Of a stretch of 19,497 nucleotides of DNA, positions 1 to 7,251 are shown in pieces (position 1 is the stretch's first letter; the number at the start of each line of letters is the position of its first letter). Under the pieces are notes generated by a model, which was given only the letters and a program-made list of their open reading frames with translations, searched no databases and had not been told where the DNA came from. Source of the stretch: Bovifimicola sp050309585 (GTDB taxonomy: Bacteria; Bacillota; Clostridia; Lachnospirales; Lachnospiraceae); assembly GCA_050309585.1 (NCBI GenBank), contig JBNRML010000079.1, positions 1 through 19,497 on the forward strand, read 5' to 3'. A program made the translations under genes and the position numbers.

Positions 1-747
1 GCTTTTGGGACTGTATGTTTTCGACGTATATTTGAAATCTATTTCAGGTTCAGTAATTGAACACCTGAATTTCATTCCCTTTAGCAATGCCATATTCTTT
101 TCGGAATTTTGCTTGGAAATATTTAATACAATGAAGAAATTCACAACAAAGCCCATGATAATCGCAATAAAAATGTTGCTTATGTACCTCATTGGCTGTG
201 CAATCTTTCTTCCCTGTAAAAGGGTATAAATCTGGTCATAGGCTTCATATGCGCATGTGTAATACTCTTCATCAGTCGCATATTCATAAATATTATCTGT
301 AATTATGTTTGCATAATCGCTGGTAATGGTTCTGTAAATCAATCCGTTACTGTGAATCTGTATTCTCCTGTTATCCATGTCAATGAGAAAAAGCGTGCCA
401 CTTTTTGAGCCAAAAAGCTCGGCATACCTATCCCTGGCATAATCTTCAGCGCTTTGATAATTTATGTCAAGGGATAAAAAAGCCACATTTCCATAACGGG
501 TTATCTTCTTCATTTCATCAACAAGTAAAACTTCTTCTTCTTCGCTCAGCAAATCAGCCTCATCTTCCATGATGACCTCATATCCATTTTCCTCGTTTTC
601 ATACGCTGTGTATGCATAAACGTTTTTGCCAAAGATTACAACAAAAAACATCATCATCACAACTGCCATAAGGCACTTAATTGTATTTCTCATTTTTGTT
701 GCACTTATATTTTTTTCAATGTTTAACATATTCATCTCATTATGCAC
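1..747 (-). CDS. TPM-domain membrane protein, partial (C-terminus beyond window)
   Basis: Reading frame open for 249 codons to the window edge. A GTG start is chosen because GGAGG lies 8 nt upstream; the GTG overlaps the last codons of the upstream zinc-ribbon gene by 8 bases (GTGCATAA), which suggests translational coupling. In-frame ATGs four and six codons later are weaker alternatives. Residues about 24-45 form a hydrophobic segment ending VYA-YTA, like a signal peptide. Residues about 55-185 match the TPM (DUF477) pattern: an acidic DEADLLSEEEE opening, then GNVAFLSLDI, then FGSKSGTLFLIDMDNRRIQI. A second membrane helix follows (YISNIFIAIIMGFVVNFFIV) and then a cytosolic tail. TPM proteins are membrane-associated and poorly understood; some act in repair or assembly of membrane complexes. 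Pairing with a zinc-ribbon membrane protein suggests a joint envelope role, which is inference. Confidence 0.82.
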   Translation of the reverse strand, partial: MHNEMNMLNIEKNISATKMRNTIKCLMAVVMMMFFVVIFGKNVYAYTAYENEENGYEVIMEDEADLLSEEEEVLLVDEMKKITRYGNVAFLSLDINYQSAEDYARDRYAELFGSKSGTLFLIDMDNRRIQIHSNGLIYRTITSDYANIITDNIYEYATDEEYYTCAYEAYDQIYTLLQGRKIAQPMRYISNIFIAIIMGFVVNFFIVLNISKQNSEKNMALLKGMKFRCSITEPEIDFKYTSKTYSPKS

Positions 748-2296
748 GGTCATCACCTCCCTGTTTATTAAACTGTGGAAGATAACGCATTGTCAAGGCA
801 TTGTAGTTCCTGATAATCGAAATAATTACCACCACAATTGCTATTGCTGAGAAAAGTGACGCAATATAATATGGTATGTCACTCACCGGACTTATTATTT
901 TTATTATGCAGGTAAATAGCGCTGAAGCTATAGGAATAAAAAGGCTTCCCTCTCCTACAGATGACTGACATTTTATGTTTGTTGCAATAATCATTGCAAT
1001 AATTGTGCATACAAAGGCCGGATATGGAATAAGTTCATACATAAGTTTTGCAAAAAACACACCCACAATAATTGTTATTAACGAAATAATAAGTATAGGC
1101 ACCGGTCCCATGATTTTTTTATTTCTTTTCGTACGGGAGTTTATATTCTCATTTTTCACCCTGGCATATATTAATCCCTTATCCCCTTCGTTGGCTTCCC
1201 TTTTCTTAATTGCACCAACCTCTATACAAAATACTATCCCGGTAAAAGCTGACATAAAAGTTGCTATTGCCATTGTTGCCATAGGTATGCAGGCAAACAG
1301 AAAATTCAAAATAAGGAATATTGGCAGCGACAGCAGTAAAGAACCTAAAATATATCTTGCCGCTGATATTGGCACATCAGACACCACCTTACCGGTCTGA
1401 CCATTTACTGTTGCGTAAGCAACCCTGTCTCCCTTTCTATATGACATAAACCATACAGGCAGCATAACTTCCTCATGTTCCGCACAATCATTTATTATCT
1501 GTCCTTTAAGCTTCTCTCTGTTTGACGGCTTGTTAACCCCATAGCCACTTAGCTGCTTCATTGCAAAAAATTGTTCGCCTGTAACTTCAATTGAATCATT
1601 AAGGGCATCATTTTCATAAACCCCACTCGGAACATCAGGTGTATCCGCATAAAAACCACTTAAGAAAGATGGCGTAAATTCCACACACTGTGTAACATCA
1701 AAAGGTGCCAACGGCACACTTATGTTATCATAAAAACTTGAAGATGCATCATAATAAAATCCATCATAGTCAGACTCAATATAAGCCTTAATTCCATAAT
1801 GGTCTGTGATAATGTAATCTCCGCTGCGATGAGACTTCTCTCCATCCATTACGGCTACTCCGTGCTGATTTGTTTTATATATCCAATATGGCATATAAAT
1901 TCCACGAAAGCTCTCAATACTGTCCACTCCCTTAAAAGCCTTAGGTGCAAAAATTGCCTTTTTCATATGTTTCCTGAACACATGCTTGCAATCCTCCTTA
2001 GTAAGGCTAAAAGGAATAATCTTTTTAGGCCTGGCCTCTTTGCTTATCCTGCTTGATAAAATTGTTGACGCACCACAAAAACTACAGAAGCCTGCTGCTG
2101 CATTATCAGTAGTTAAAATTTCGCCGCCACACTGAGGGCATGCAAAATATGTAGCTTCATACCATCCAGTTTCGTAACCATCCGACTCCTTATCCACATC
2201 ATAAGGATTTACAAGGGTCTCACAATAATCACAACGAAGCTGTTTCGTGGGTATGTTGTACTTCAGCGCACCTCCGCAATTTGGGCATTGGTACAT
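740..2296 (-). CDS. Membrane protein with two N-terminal TFIIB-type zinc ribbons
   Basis: 518 residues. Two zinc ribbons open the protein: C4/C7 with C22/C25, and C53/C56 with C71/C74. A soluble region of about 230 residues follows, including FRGIYMPYWIYK, a pattern seen in zinc-ribbon membrane proteins of Clostridia. The last third is membrane embedded, with about six helices near 315-337, 340-362, 396-417, 424-440, 452-470 and 476-496, and a charged loop at 363-395. GGAGGT six nt before the ATG supports the start. It is the first gene of a pair with the TPM-domain gene, which overlaps its end by 8 bases. A good promoter lies about 100 nt upstream. The molecular function is unknown. Such proteins are sometimes mislabelled as helicases because of the zinc ribbon; no helicase motif is present. 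Confidence 0.85.
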   Translation of the reverse strand: MYQCPNCGGALKYNIPTKQLRCDYCETLVNPYDVDKESDGYETGWYEATYFACPQCGGEILTTDNAAAGFCSFCGASTILSSRISKEARPKKIIPFSLTKEDCKHVFRKHMKKAIFAPKAFKGVDSIESFRGIYMPYWIYKTNQHGVAVMDGEKSHRSGDYIITDHYGIKAYIESDYDGFYYDASSSFYDNISVPLAPFDVTQCVEFTPSFLSGFYADTPDVPSGVYENDALNDSIEVTGEQFFAMKQLSGYGVNKPSNREKLKGQIINDCAEHEEVMLPVWFMSYRKGDRVAYATVNGQTGKVVSDVPISAARYILGSLLLSLPIFLILNFLFACIPMATMAIATFMSAFTGIVFCIEVGAIKKREANEGDKGLIYARVKNENINSRTKRNKKIMGPVPILIISLITIIVGVFFAKLMYELIPYPAFVCTIIAMIIATNIKCQSSVGEGSLFIPIASALFTCIIKIISPVSDIPYYIASLFSAIAIVVVIISIIRNYNALTMRYLPQFNKQGGDDRA

Positions 2297-2393
2297 AACT
2301 TCACCTCCAATTATTCACATACTTTTCACATTACTAACATTTAACCAACAGATTTATCTTATATCATTACTTATTGTAATAGTTCACCCAACT

Positions 2394-2422
2394 ATTATAA
2401 TACCCAATACATCCTACATCAA
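2394..2422 (-). promoter_or_regulatory. Sigma-A-type promoter for the zinc-ribbon/TPM pair
   Basis: Reading the minus strand, TTGATG (2422-2417), a 17-nt spacer, and a perfect TATAAT (2399-2394). The -35 box lies in the T-run of the purC terminator, so the two signals share DNA. Transcription would start about 90 nt before the zinc-ribbon gene. Confidence 0.65.
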
Positions 2423-2456
2423 AATATCCATTGGACTTACGTCCAATGGATATTTT
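2421..2456 (-). terminator. Rho-independent terminator of purC
   Basis: Perfect inverted repeat with arms ATATCCATTGGAC and GTCCAATGGATAT around a 4-nt loop. On the minus strand the loop is GTAA, a GNRA-type tetraloop, and the stem ends in TTTT, so it fits termination after purC. T-rich sequence also follows on the plus strand, so it may work in both directions. No gene is seen in 2297-2502; the stretch holds only this hairpin and the promoter overlapping it. Confidence 0.85.
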
Positions 2457-2502
2457 TATTTATTCTATTGGATTTTTAATGTGATTTGTGGAAAACCCGA
2501 CC

Positions 2503-3375
2503 CTATTGGAATTTTTCGCCTGTAATGAGTTCGTATGCTTCCTTATATTTATCTACCGACTTCTCAACAACTTCATCCGGAAGGTGATAATCACTGTCAG
2601 GATTCTCCTTTAACCAGTCTCTTACATACTGTTTATCAAAGGATGGCTGTCCCTGACCAGGCTTATAACCTTCTAATGGCCAGAATCTTGAGCTGTCAGG
2701 TGTAAGCATTTCATCACCTAAAACAACATTTCCGTTTTCATCAAGACCAAATTCAAATTTTGTATCTGCAATAATGATTCCCTTGCTCAATGCGTACTCA
2801 GCACATTTTTTATAAAGAGCAATTGTGCAGTCCATTATTTTCTTTGCATACTCCTCACCTTTTCCAGGATAGAGCTTCTCTAAAATTTCCACACTGTCCT
2901 CAAATGTAATATGCTCGTCATGGTCACCAATTTCAGCCTTTGTTGTAGGAGTGTAAATTGGCTCTGGAAGCTTATCAGACTCAATAAGTCCCTCTGGAAG
3001 CTTGATTCCACAAACAGTGCCATCTTTTTTGTAGCTTTCCCAGCCACTGCCTGTTATATATCCCCTAACGATACATTCAACAGGAAGCATGTTGAGTTTC
3101 TTACACATCATACTGTTTCCGTCAAATTTTTCATTCTGGAAAAACTCAGGCATATCCTTTACATCTACTGAAATCATATGATTTGGAACAATATCCTTTG
3201 TAAAATCAAACCAGAACTTTGACATCTGTGTAAGTATTGCGCCTTTTTTTGTAACAATATTTTTAAGTATTACGTCAAACGCTGATATTCTGTCAGTGGC
3301 CACAATAATAAGGCTGTCTCCGTTATCATATACTTCACGTACTTTTCCTTCTTTAATAGGTTTAAATTCTTTCAT
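2503..3375 (-). CDS. purC: Phosphoribosylaminoimidazole-succinocarboxamide synthase (SAICAR synthetase)
   Basis: ATP-dependent ligase of purine biosynthesis that joins aspartate to CAIR to give SAICAR in the cytosol. The family is recognised from GKVREVYD near the N-terminus, TDRISAFD, PVECIVRGYITGSGWESY, IIIADTKFEFG and DEMLTPDSSRFW. The length of 290 residues is somewhat above the roughly 240 of the short bacterial form and includes the C-terminal extension ending EAYELITGEKFQ. The frame has an earlier ATG at 3387, but GGAGG lies inside those first codons, 5 nt before the ATG at 3375, so 3375 is the likelier start. No other pur gene is adjacent. Instead the gene has its own promoter and a structured leader of about 150 nt that is repeated before the response regulator. 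It is not a known purine riboswitch by eye. Confidence 0.96.
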   Translation of the reverse strand: MKEFKPIKEGKVREVYDNGDSLIIVATDRISAFDVILKNIVTKKGAILTQMSKFWFDFTKDIVPNHMISVDVKDMPEFFQNEKFDGNSMMCKKLNMLPVECIVRGYITGSGWESYKKDGTVCGIKLPEGLIESDKLPEPIYTPTTKAEIGDHDEHITFEDSVEILEKLYPGKGEEYAKKIMDCTIALYKKCAEYALSKGIIIADTKFEFGLDENGNVVLGDEMLTPDSSRFWPLEGYKPGQGQPSFDKQYVRDWLKENPDSDYHLPDEVVEKSVDKYKEAYELITGEKFQ

Positions 3376-3380
3376 CTTGT

Positions 3381-3535
3381 CCTCCATTTCGGAGCAAATT
3401 TATTTGCGAAGACACGCGTTGGGAAATCCGGGTATCCGGTTTCTCAACTGCGATAACACGAATTGAGGCTCCGACTCAATTCGCTGTGTGAAAAATAAGG
3501 GCATCAGCCTTATTTTTCACACTGTCCTCCATGTC
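3381..3535 (-). promoter_or_regulatory. Structured leader repeat, copy 1 (5' UTR of purC)
   Basis: Reading the minus strand, the element runs from GGAGG (3530-3526) to GGAGG (3385-3381), the latter being the purC ribosome binding site. Four hairpins follow in order. (1) GTGTGAAAAAT against ATTTTTCACAC, with inner pairs AAGGC/GCC-TT, a bulged C and a TGAT loop. (2) CGAATTGAG against CTCAATTCG. (3) GAAACCGG against CCGGATTTC, with an ATAC loop. (4) GCAAAT-AA-ATTTGC. The last hairpin is followed by CTCC, which can pair with the purC GGAG. The element is about 85% identical in its core to 10525-10682, which sits in the same place before another gene. Its role is unknown; its position suggests cis control of translation or elongation. 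Confidence 0.8.
3476..3520 (-). CDS. Candidate 14-residue leader peptide MKNKADALIFHTAN
   Basis: A GTG start 5 nt after GGAGG opens a frame of 14 codons ending in TGA, contained in hairpin 1 and the start of hairpin 2 of the leader repeat. The frame length and ending (LIFHTAN-stop) are identical in the second copy, and the four differing residues are K/H, A/T, D/E and A/V. Part of that conservation is forced by the hairpin, so translation is an inference. An overlapping GTG-TGA start-stop pair lies two bases upstream and competes for the same ribosome binding site. Confidence 0.45.
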   Translation of the reverse strand: MKNKADALIFHTAN

Positions 3536-3546
3536 GAATAATTTTC

Positions 3547-3579
3547 TAAAAATATCTGTATCTGTTCAGATACAGATAT
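3547..3579 (-). terminator. Rho-independent terminator of the DUF308 gene
   Basis: Perfect 13-bp inverted repeat, ATATCTGTATCTG against CAGATACAGATAT, followed on the minus strand by TTTTTAG. It closes the gene ending at 3623. The purC promoter overlaps its upstream arm, so the purC start point probably falls within the hairpin. Confidence 0.85.
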
Positions 3580-3605
3580 AATACAATAAATCCTACAGAA
3601 ATCAA
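3578..3605 (-). promoter_or_regulatory. Candidate purC promoter
   Basis: On the minus strand, TTGATT (3605-3600), a 16-nt spacer, and TATTAT (3583-3578). Transcription would begin near 3571 and give a purC leader of about 195 nt that contains the whole structured repeat. No PurR-type operator was recognised. Confidence 0.5.
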
Positions 3606-3622
3606 GTTTTATTTACTAATAT

Positions 3623-4261
3623 TTATTTCTTTACTTCCTTATAATCCTGTTCAAGAGCCTTTTCTTCCTTCAATGCATTTTTAATTTTATTGTAAAGATT
3701 GAAGGTTCCATAAACATCCAAAACTCCTGCGAGAACAAGAAATATTCCAAGTATGCGGATGGCAAGCTTAGCGGCTCTCCATGGATTTAATGCCATAAAC
3801 AGACCGAGAAGAATATTTGCCACAGAAATAATAAACATTACCTTGTCTTTTTCTTTTGCATATTTCTTTATCTGCATATAAGCACTCAGTTTAGACAAAC
3901 CACTTACAAGGAGTAAAATTCCAAGGAAAAAAGGTATTATTCCCATAAACATCTTATAACCCACTCCGAAGAATATTCCAAATACAAGGAAAATAATTCC
4001 AAATATCAATCCGGCTTCAGAGGTTGTCTCATCCTTCTTGTTCTTGATAAGATATGTAATTATCTTAAAAACACCTACAGCAATCACCACTCCTGCTATG
4101 GCATAACAAATGCTTTTTACAATTGATTTAGGATACAAAACAAGAAGCATACCTATCACAATATATGCCAATGCGGACAAAATGTTGTCCCATTTAAGTT
4201 TTCTGTAATCCTTCTTTTTCTTATTTTTATCTTCTTTTTTATTCTCCTTCTTATCAGCCAT
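3623..4261 (-). CDS. DUF308 / HdeD-like membrane protein
   Basis: 212 residues. A lysine-rich cytosolic N-terminus (residues 1-25) is followed by about six hydrophobic helices in pairs, with repeated glycine-rich patterns such as VIGMLLVLYPKSI, GIIFLVFGIFFGVG, FFLGILLLVSGLSKL and ILGIFLVLAGVLDVYG. These spaced G and P residues, with W/YP after a helix, are typical of the DUF308 (HdeD-like) family, named for an acid-stress membrane protein of E. coli. The role in Clostridia is not known. The charged C-terminus (KNALKEEKALEQDYKEVKK) is cytosolic. AGAGG seven nt before the ATG supports the start. The gene is monocistronic, with its own extended -10 promoter and terminator. Confidence 0.85.
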   Translation of the reverse strand: MADKKENKKEDKNKKKKDYRKLKWDNILSALAYIVIGMLLVLYPKSIVKSICYAIAGVVIAVGVFKIITYLIKNKKDETTSEAGLIFGIIFLVFGIFFGVGYKMFMGIIPFFLGILLLVSGLSKLSAYMQIKKYAKEKDKVMFIISVANILLGLFMALNPWRAAKLAIRILGIFLVLAGVLDVYGTFNLYNKIKNALKEEKALEQDYKEVKK

Positions 4262-4300
4262 ACAATACCTCTCTTTCTTTAACCTTTTTCTGTTATGAGA

Positions 4301-4309
4301 ATTATATCA
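4301..4309 (-). promoter_or_regulatory. Extended -10 promoter of the DUF308 gene
   Basis: The minus strand reads TGATATAAT, a TG-extended perfect -10, with no good -35 at the usual distance. A run of 12 A residues lies just upstream and may act like an UP element. The start point would be about 35 nt before the ATG. Confidence 0.55.
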
Positions 4310-4330
4310 CAAATTTTTTTTTTTGCATAC

Positions 4331-4368
4331 AAAAAAGAAGCTGTCCACACTTTTTGTGTAACAGCTTC
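4331..4368 (-). terminator. Rho-independent terminator of the butyrate/aminotransferase cluster
   Basis: On the minus strand GAAGCTGT-t-ACAC and GTGT-gg-ACAGCTTC form a stem around an AAAAA loop, followed by TTTTTT. It lies 18 nt after the aminotransferase stop codon. Confidence 0.88.
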
Positions 4369-4386
4369 AAAACATTTCAATTTTTA

Positions 4387-5412
4387 CTATTCGATTACCT
4401 TAATCCATCCTTCAGGTGCTTCTATTCTTCCCATCTGGATACCTGTCAATGTGTCATATAATTTCTTTGTAACAGGGCCCATTTCATCCATTCCGCTTGG
4501 GAAGCAGATTTCATTTCCGTGGTCAACAATTTTTCCAACCGGTGAAATAACTGCTGCTGTACCGCAAAGACCACACTCAGCAAAATCCTTAACCTCGTCA
4601 AAGAATACTTCTCTTTCTTCAACTTCAAGTCCTAAATAATCCTTGGCAACCTTTACTAACGAACGACGTGTAATTGAAGGTAAAATGCTGTTTGATTTTG
4701 GAGTTACAATCTTGTTGTCCTTTGTAACAAAGAGGAAGTTTGCTCCGCCTGTCTCTTCAACCTTTGTTCTTGTCTTTGAATCAAGATACATATTTTCAGC
4801 ATATCCCTCTTCATGTGCAGTAACAATTGCATGTAAACTCATTGCATAATTAAGACCTGCCTTGATATTACCTGTTCCATTTGGAGCTGCACGGTCGAAA
4901 TCACTAACCTTAATGGTAATAGGTTTTGCTCCACCTTTGAAGTACGGACCAACCGGAGTACAGAATACTCTGAACTGATACTCTTCTGCCGGCTTAACAC
5001 CGATAACCGCAGAACTGCCAAACATATATGGTCTGATATATAATGTAGCACCTGAGCCATATGGTGGAACATATGCTGCATTTGCTTTTACAACCTTAAC
5101 AACGGCATCAATAAACTGTTCCTCCGGAATAGTAGGCATCTCAAGTCTCTTAGCCGAATCATTGAGACGTGATGCGTTTAAGTCAGGTCTGAAACACACA
5201 ATGTGACCATCTTCTGTTGTATATGCCTTTAAGCCTTCAAAAATAGTCTGTGCATACTGTAAAACACCTGCACATTCGCTGATAGCTACCGTAGAATCAG
5301 CTGTAAGTTCTCCTTCATCCCATTTTCCATCCTTGAAATTGGCTACATATCTCATGTCCGTAGGAATATAACCAAATCCAAGATTTGACCAATCAATATT
5401 TTTCTTTTCCAT
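4387..5412 (-). CDS. ilvE: Branched-chain amino acid aminotransferase (PLP class IV)
   Basis: 341 residues from the chosen start. Moves the amino group between glutamate and the keto acids of leucine, isoleucine and valine; cytosolic. The family is seen from FGYIPTDMRYV, QTIFEGLKAY, FRPDLNASRLNDSAKR, the PLP-binding lysine K184 in GTGNIKAGLNYA, the glutamate in TKVEETGGAN, SNSILPSITRRSL and CGLCGTAAVISPVG. It belongs to the longer bacterial BCAT type. An in-frame ATG at 5457 exists, but GGAAG sits 8 nt before the ATG at 5412 and the added N-terminus does not look like the family. It lies 63 nt after the HAD gene with no clear promoter or terminator between, so it probably belongs to the same transcript as the butyrate genes. 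Confidence 0.94.
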   Translation of the reverse strand: MEKKNIDWSNLGFGYIPTDMRYVANFKDGKWDEGELTADSTVAISECAGVLQYAQTIFEGLKAYTTEDGHIVCFRPDLNASRLNDSAKRLEMPTIPEEQFIDAVVKVVKANAAYVPPYGSGATLYIRPYMFGSSAVIGVKPAEEYQFRVFCTPVGPYFKGGAKPITIKVSDFDRAAPNGTGNIKAGLNYAMSLHAIVTAHEEGYAENMYLDSKTRTKVEETGGANFLFVTKDNKIVTPKSNSILPSITRRSLVKVAKDYLGLEVEEREVFFDEVKDFAECGLCGTAAVISPVGKIVDHGNEICFPSGMDEMGPVTKKLYDTLTGIQMGRIEAPEGWIKVIE

Positions 5413-5475
5413 AACTAGACTTCCTTTCATCCGCCCGTAGCATTTATTGCTATTCACGTTAAATTTATGCTAAGT

Positions 5476-6135
5476 TTAAACCTGCTTACAAAGACTGTCA
5501 AGAAATTTTTCCAGTTCCTCTACCGTTTCCTTTATGGCAAATGGATTGCAGGCCTCTAATTCCTCCATTTCACCATATCCAAATCCTATGAGTATGCATG
5601 GAATTCCAAATTCCGATGCACCCTCATAATCAAATTTTCTATCACCAATCATCACGGCTTCCTGAGGTTCAAAATCAGGAATTTGCGAAATTGCATGCCT
5701 GATAACATCTGCTTTTTCGACCCTTGGACCATTCATCTCGCTTCCGGCAACTATATCGAAATATTTTAATATATCAAAATGCTCCAAAATAGAAGCGGCA
5801 AATTCCTCCGGCTTTGACGTGGCAAGAATGATTTTGATGCCCTTTTCCTTAAGATTTTTTAGCAGCTTTGGAATCCCGTCATAAACACTACATTCAAAAA
5901 TGCCCTGCTTTCTGTAATAAACCCTGTACTCCTCAACTGCCTCCAAAGCCTGTTCATGAGAAAATCCATAAAAATTTTCATAGGACGCGTATAATGGTGG
6001 TCCTATAAAAGGACAGAGAGTGTCCAAATCCTGTACTTCAATTCCAAATTTTTTAAGTGAATAGGCAACCGACTTTGTTATGCCTTCCTTTGGGTCTGTA
6101 ATTGTGCCGTCTAAATCAAATAATGCGTATTTCAT
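5476..6135 (-). CDS. HAD-superfamily phosphatase, phosphoglycolate phosphatase-like
   Basis: 219 residues. All four HAD motifs are present: FDLDGT (nucleophile D7, acid/base D9), ATSKP (T106), K141, and GDRKFD (D165, D169). The helical cap between motifs I and II places it in subclass IA, which includes phosphoglycolate phosphatase, pyrophosphatase PpaX and 5'-nucleotidase-like members; the substrate cannot be read from the sequence. The ATG directly abuts the butyrate kinase stop codon (TAAATG), with no spacing, so translation is probably coupled. The adjacency to butyrate genes may be simple operon hitch-hiking or removal of a phosphorylated by-product; neither is shown. Confidence 0.88.
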   Translation of the reverse strand: MKYALFDLDGTITDPKEGITKSVAYSLKKFGIEVQDLDTLCPFIGPPLYASYENFYGFSHEQALEAVEEYRVYYRKQGIFECSVYDGIPKLLKNLKEKGIKIILATSKPEEFAASILEHFDILKYFDIVAGSEMNGPRVEKADVIRHAISQIPDFEPQEAVMIGDRKFDYEGASEFGIPCILIGFGYGEMEELEACNPFAIKETVEELEKFLDSLCKQV

Positions 6136-7200
6136 TTAGTATTCCATAGCCTTTTCTTCACCATTTACCACTCTCAAACCACCCTGTGCAAGAGCGAGAA
6201 GCTCGTCCTCACCGGCATATACTGTAAATGGAGCAATCCATTCTGAAGCAGCCTTAAGTTCATCAATGATATATGCGTTGTAAGCAATTCCACCAGTGAC
6301 GATAATCTGGTCAACCTTACCCTTTAATACACAGGCCATTGCACCGATATCCTTTGATACCTGGAAAATAAATGCGTCTCTTACAAGCTTTGCATTGTCA
6401 TCGTCTTCAGCCATCTTCATTACATCACGCATATCGTTTGTGTTGAGATAAGCATTGAGACCACCATTTCCAACAAGCTTCTTGTAAACTTCCTTTTCAG
6501 AATATTTTCCGGAGAAACAAAGGCTGATTAATCCACCAACCGGAACACCGCCTGCTCTCTCCGGAGAAAATGCACCGTCACCGTCAAGGGCATTAAATAC
6601 ATCTACTACTTTACCATTCTTATGTGCACCTACAGAAACGCCTCCGCCCATATGTACAACGATAAGATTTAAATCCTCATAATTTTTTCCGCTTTCCTTT
6701 GCATATCTCTTGGCAACAGCCTTCTGATTTAATGCGTGGAAAATACTGATACGTGGAATTTCAGGTACACCTGATAATCTTGCCTCCGGCATAAGTTCAT
6801 CAACAACAACCGGGTCAACAATGTATGACGGAACACCGATTTCGTCCGCAATCTCTCTTGCAAGAATACCACCAAGATTTGAAGCGTGCTGTCCCTGTTT
6901 TCCGATCTTTAAATCATGAAGGAGCTCATCAGTTACTGCATAAGTTCCACCTGGGATAGGTTTAAGAAGACCACCTCTACCAACAACAACATTTAATGAT
7001 TTAATATCAAAATCCTTTTCCTTTAAAAGGTCAATAATAATATCTTTTCTAAAATCCTTCTGGTCAACAATTGTTGCGTATTTTGAAATCTCCTCTGTGG
7101 AATGTCTAAGTGTCTCTTCAAACAAGAGTGTTTCATCTTCAAACACACCAATTTTTGTAGATGTTGACCCTGGATTAATAATTAAACTTTTAACTGACAT
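6136..7200 (-). CDS. buk: Butyrate kinase
   Basis: 354 residues, the usual length. Converts butyryl phosphate and ADP to butyrate and ATP, the energy-yielding last step of one butyrate route. It belongs to the acetokinase family: the N-terminal nucleotide-binding loop INPGSTSTKIGVF (residues 8-20), GRGGLLKPIPGGTY, the HMGGGVSVG loop (183-191), NALDGDGAFSPERAG (203-217) and the C-terminal IIVTGGIAYN motif are all intact. GGAGG lies 9 nt before the ATG. It follows the phosphate butyryltransferase gene by 51 nt and is directly coupled to the HAD gene downstream. A branched-chain fatty acid kinase is the main alternative, since these enzymes also accept isobutyrate and isovalerate. Confidence 0.95.
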   Translation of the reverse strand: MSVKSLIINPGSTSTKIGVFEDETLLFEETLRHSTEEISKYATIVDQKDFRKDIIIDLLKEKDFDIKSLNVVVGRGGLLKPIPGGTYAVTDELLHDLKIGKQGQHASNLGGILAREIADEIGVPSYIVDPVVVDELMPEARLSGVPEIPRISIFHALNQKAVAKRYAKESGKNYEDLNLIVVHMGGGVSVGAHKNGKVVDVFNALDGDGAFSPERAGGVPVGGLISLCFSGKYSEKEVYKKLVGNGGLNAYLNTNDMRDVMKMAEDDDNAKLVRDAFIFQVSKDIGAMACVLKGKVDQIIVTGGIAYNAYIIDELKAASEWIAPFTVYAGEDELLALAQGGLRVVNGEEKAMEY

Positions 7201-7251
7201 AATGTTATTCCTCCGAATTATTATTTTTTGAACTGTCTCTTAATAGTTACA

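Noticed and set aside
975..1400. Plus-strand frame of 141 codons
   Set aside because: It lies fully inside the zinc-ribbon membrane protein gene on the other strand; its hydrophobic look is the antisense of membrane helices, and there is no ribosome binding site.
3385..3387. Earlier in-frame ATG for purC
   Set aside because: It sits in front of and partly within the GGAGG that serves the ATG at 3375; the four extra residues are not part of the family.
3381..3535. Known purine (G-box) riboswitch before purC
   Set aside because: The expected three-way junction core with its conserved loop sequences is not visible, and the same element precedes a response regulator.
5413..5457. N-terminal extension of the aminotransferase
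   Set aside because: The downstream ATG at 5412 has GGAAG at proper spacing, and the extra 15 residues do not resemble the family.
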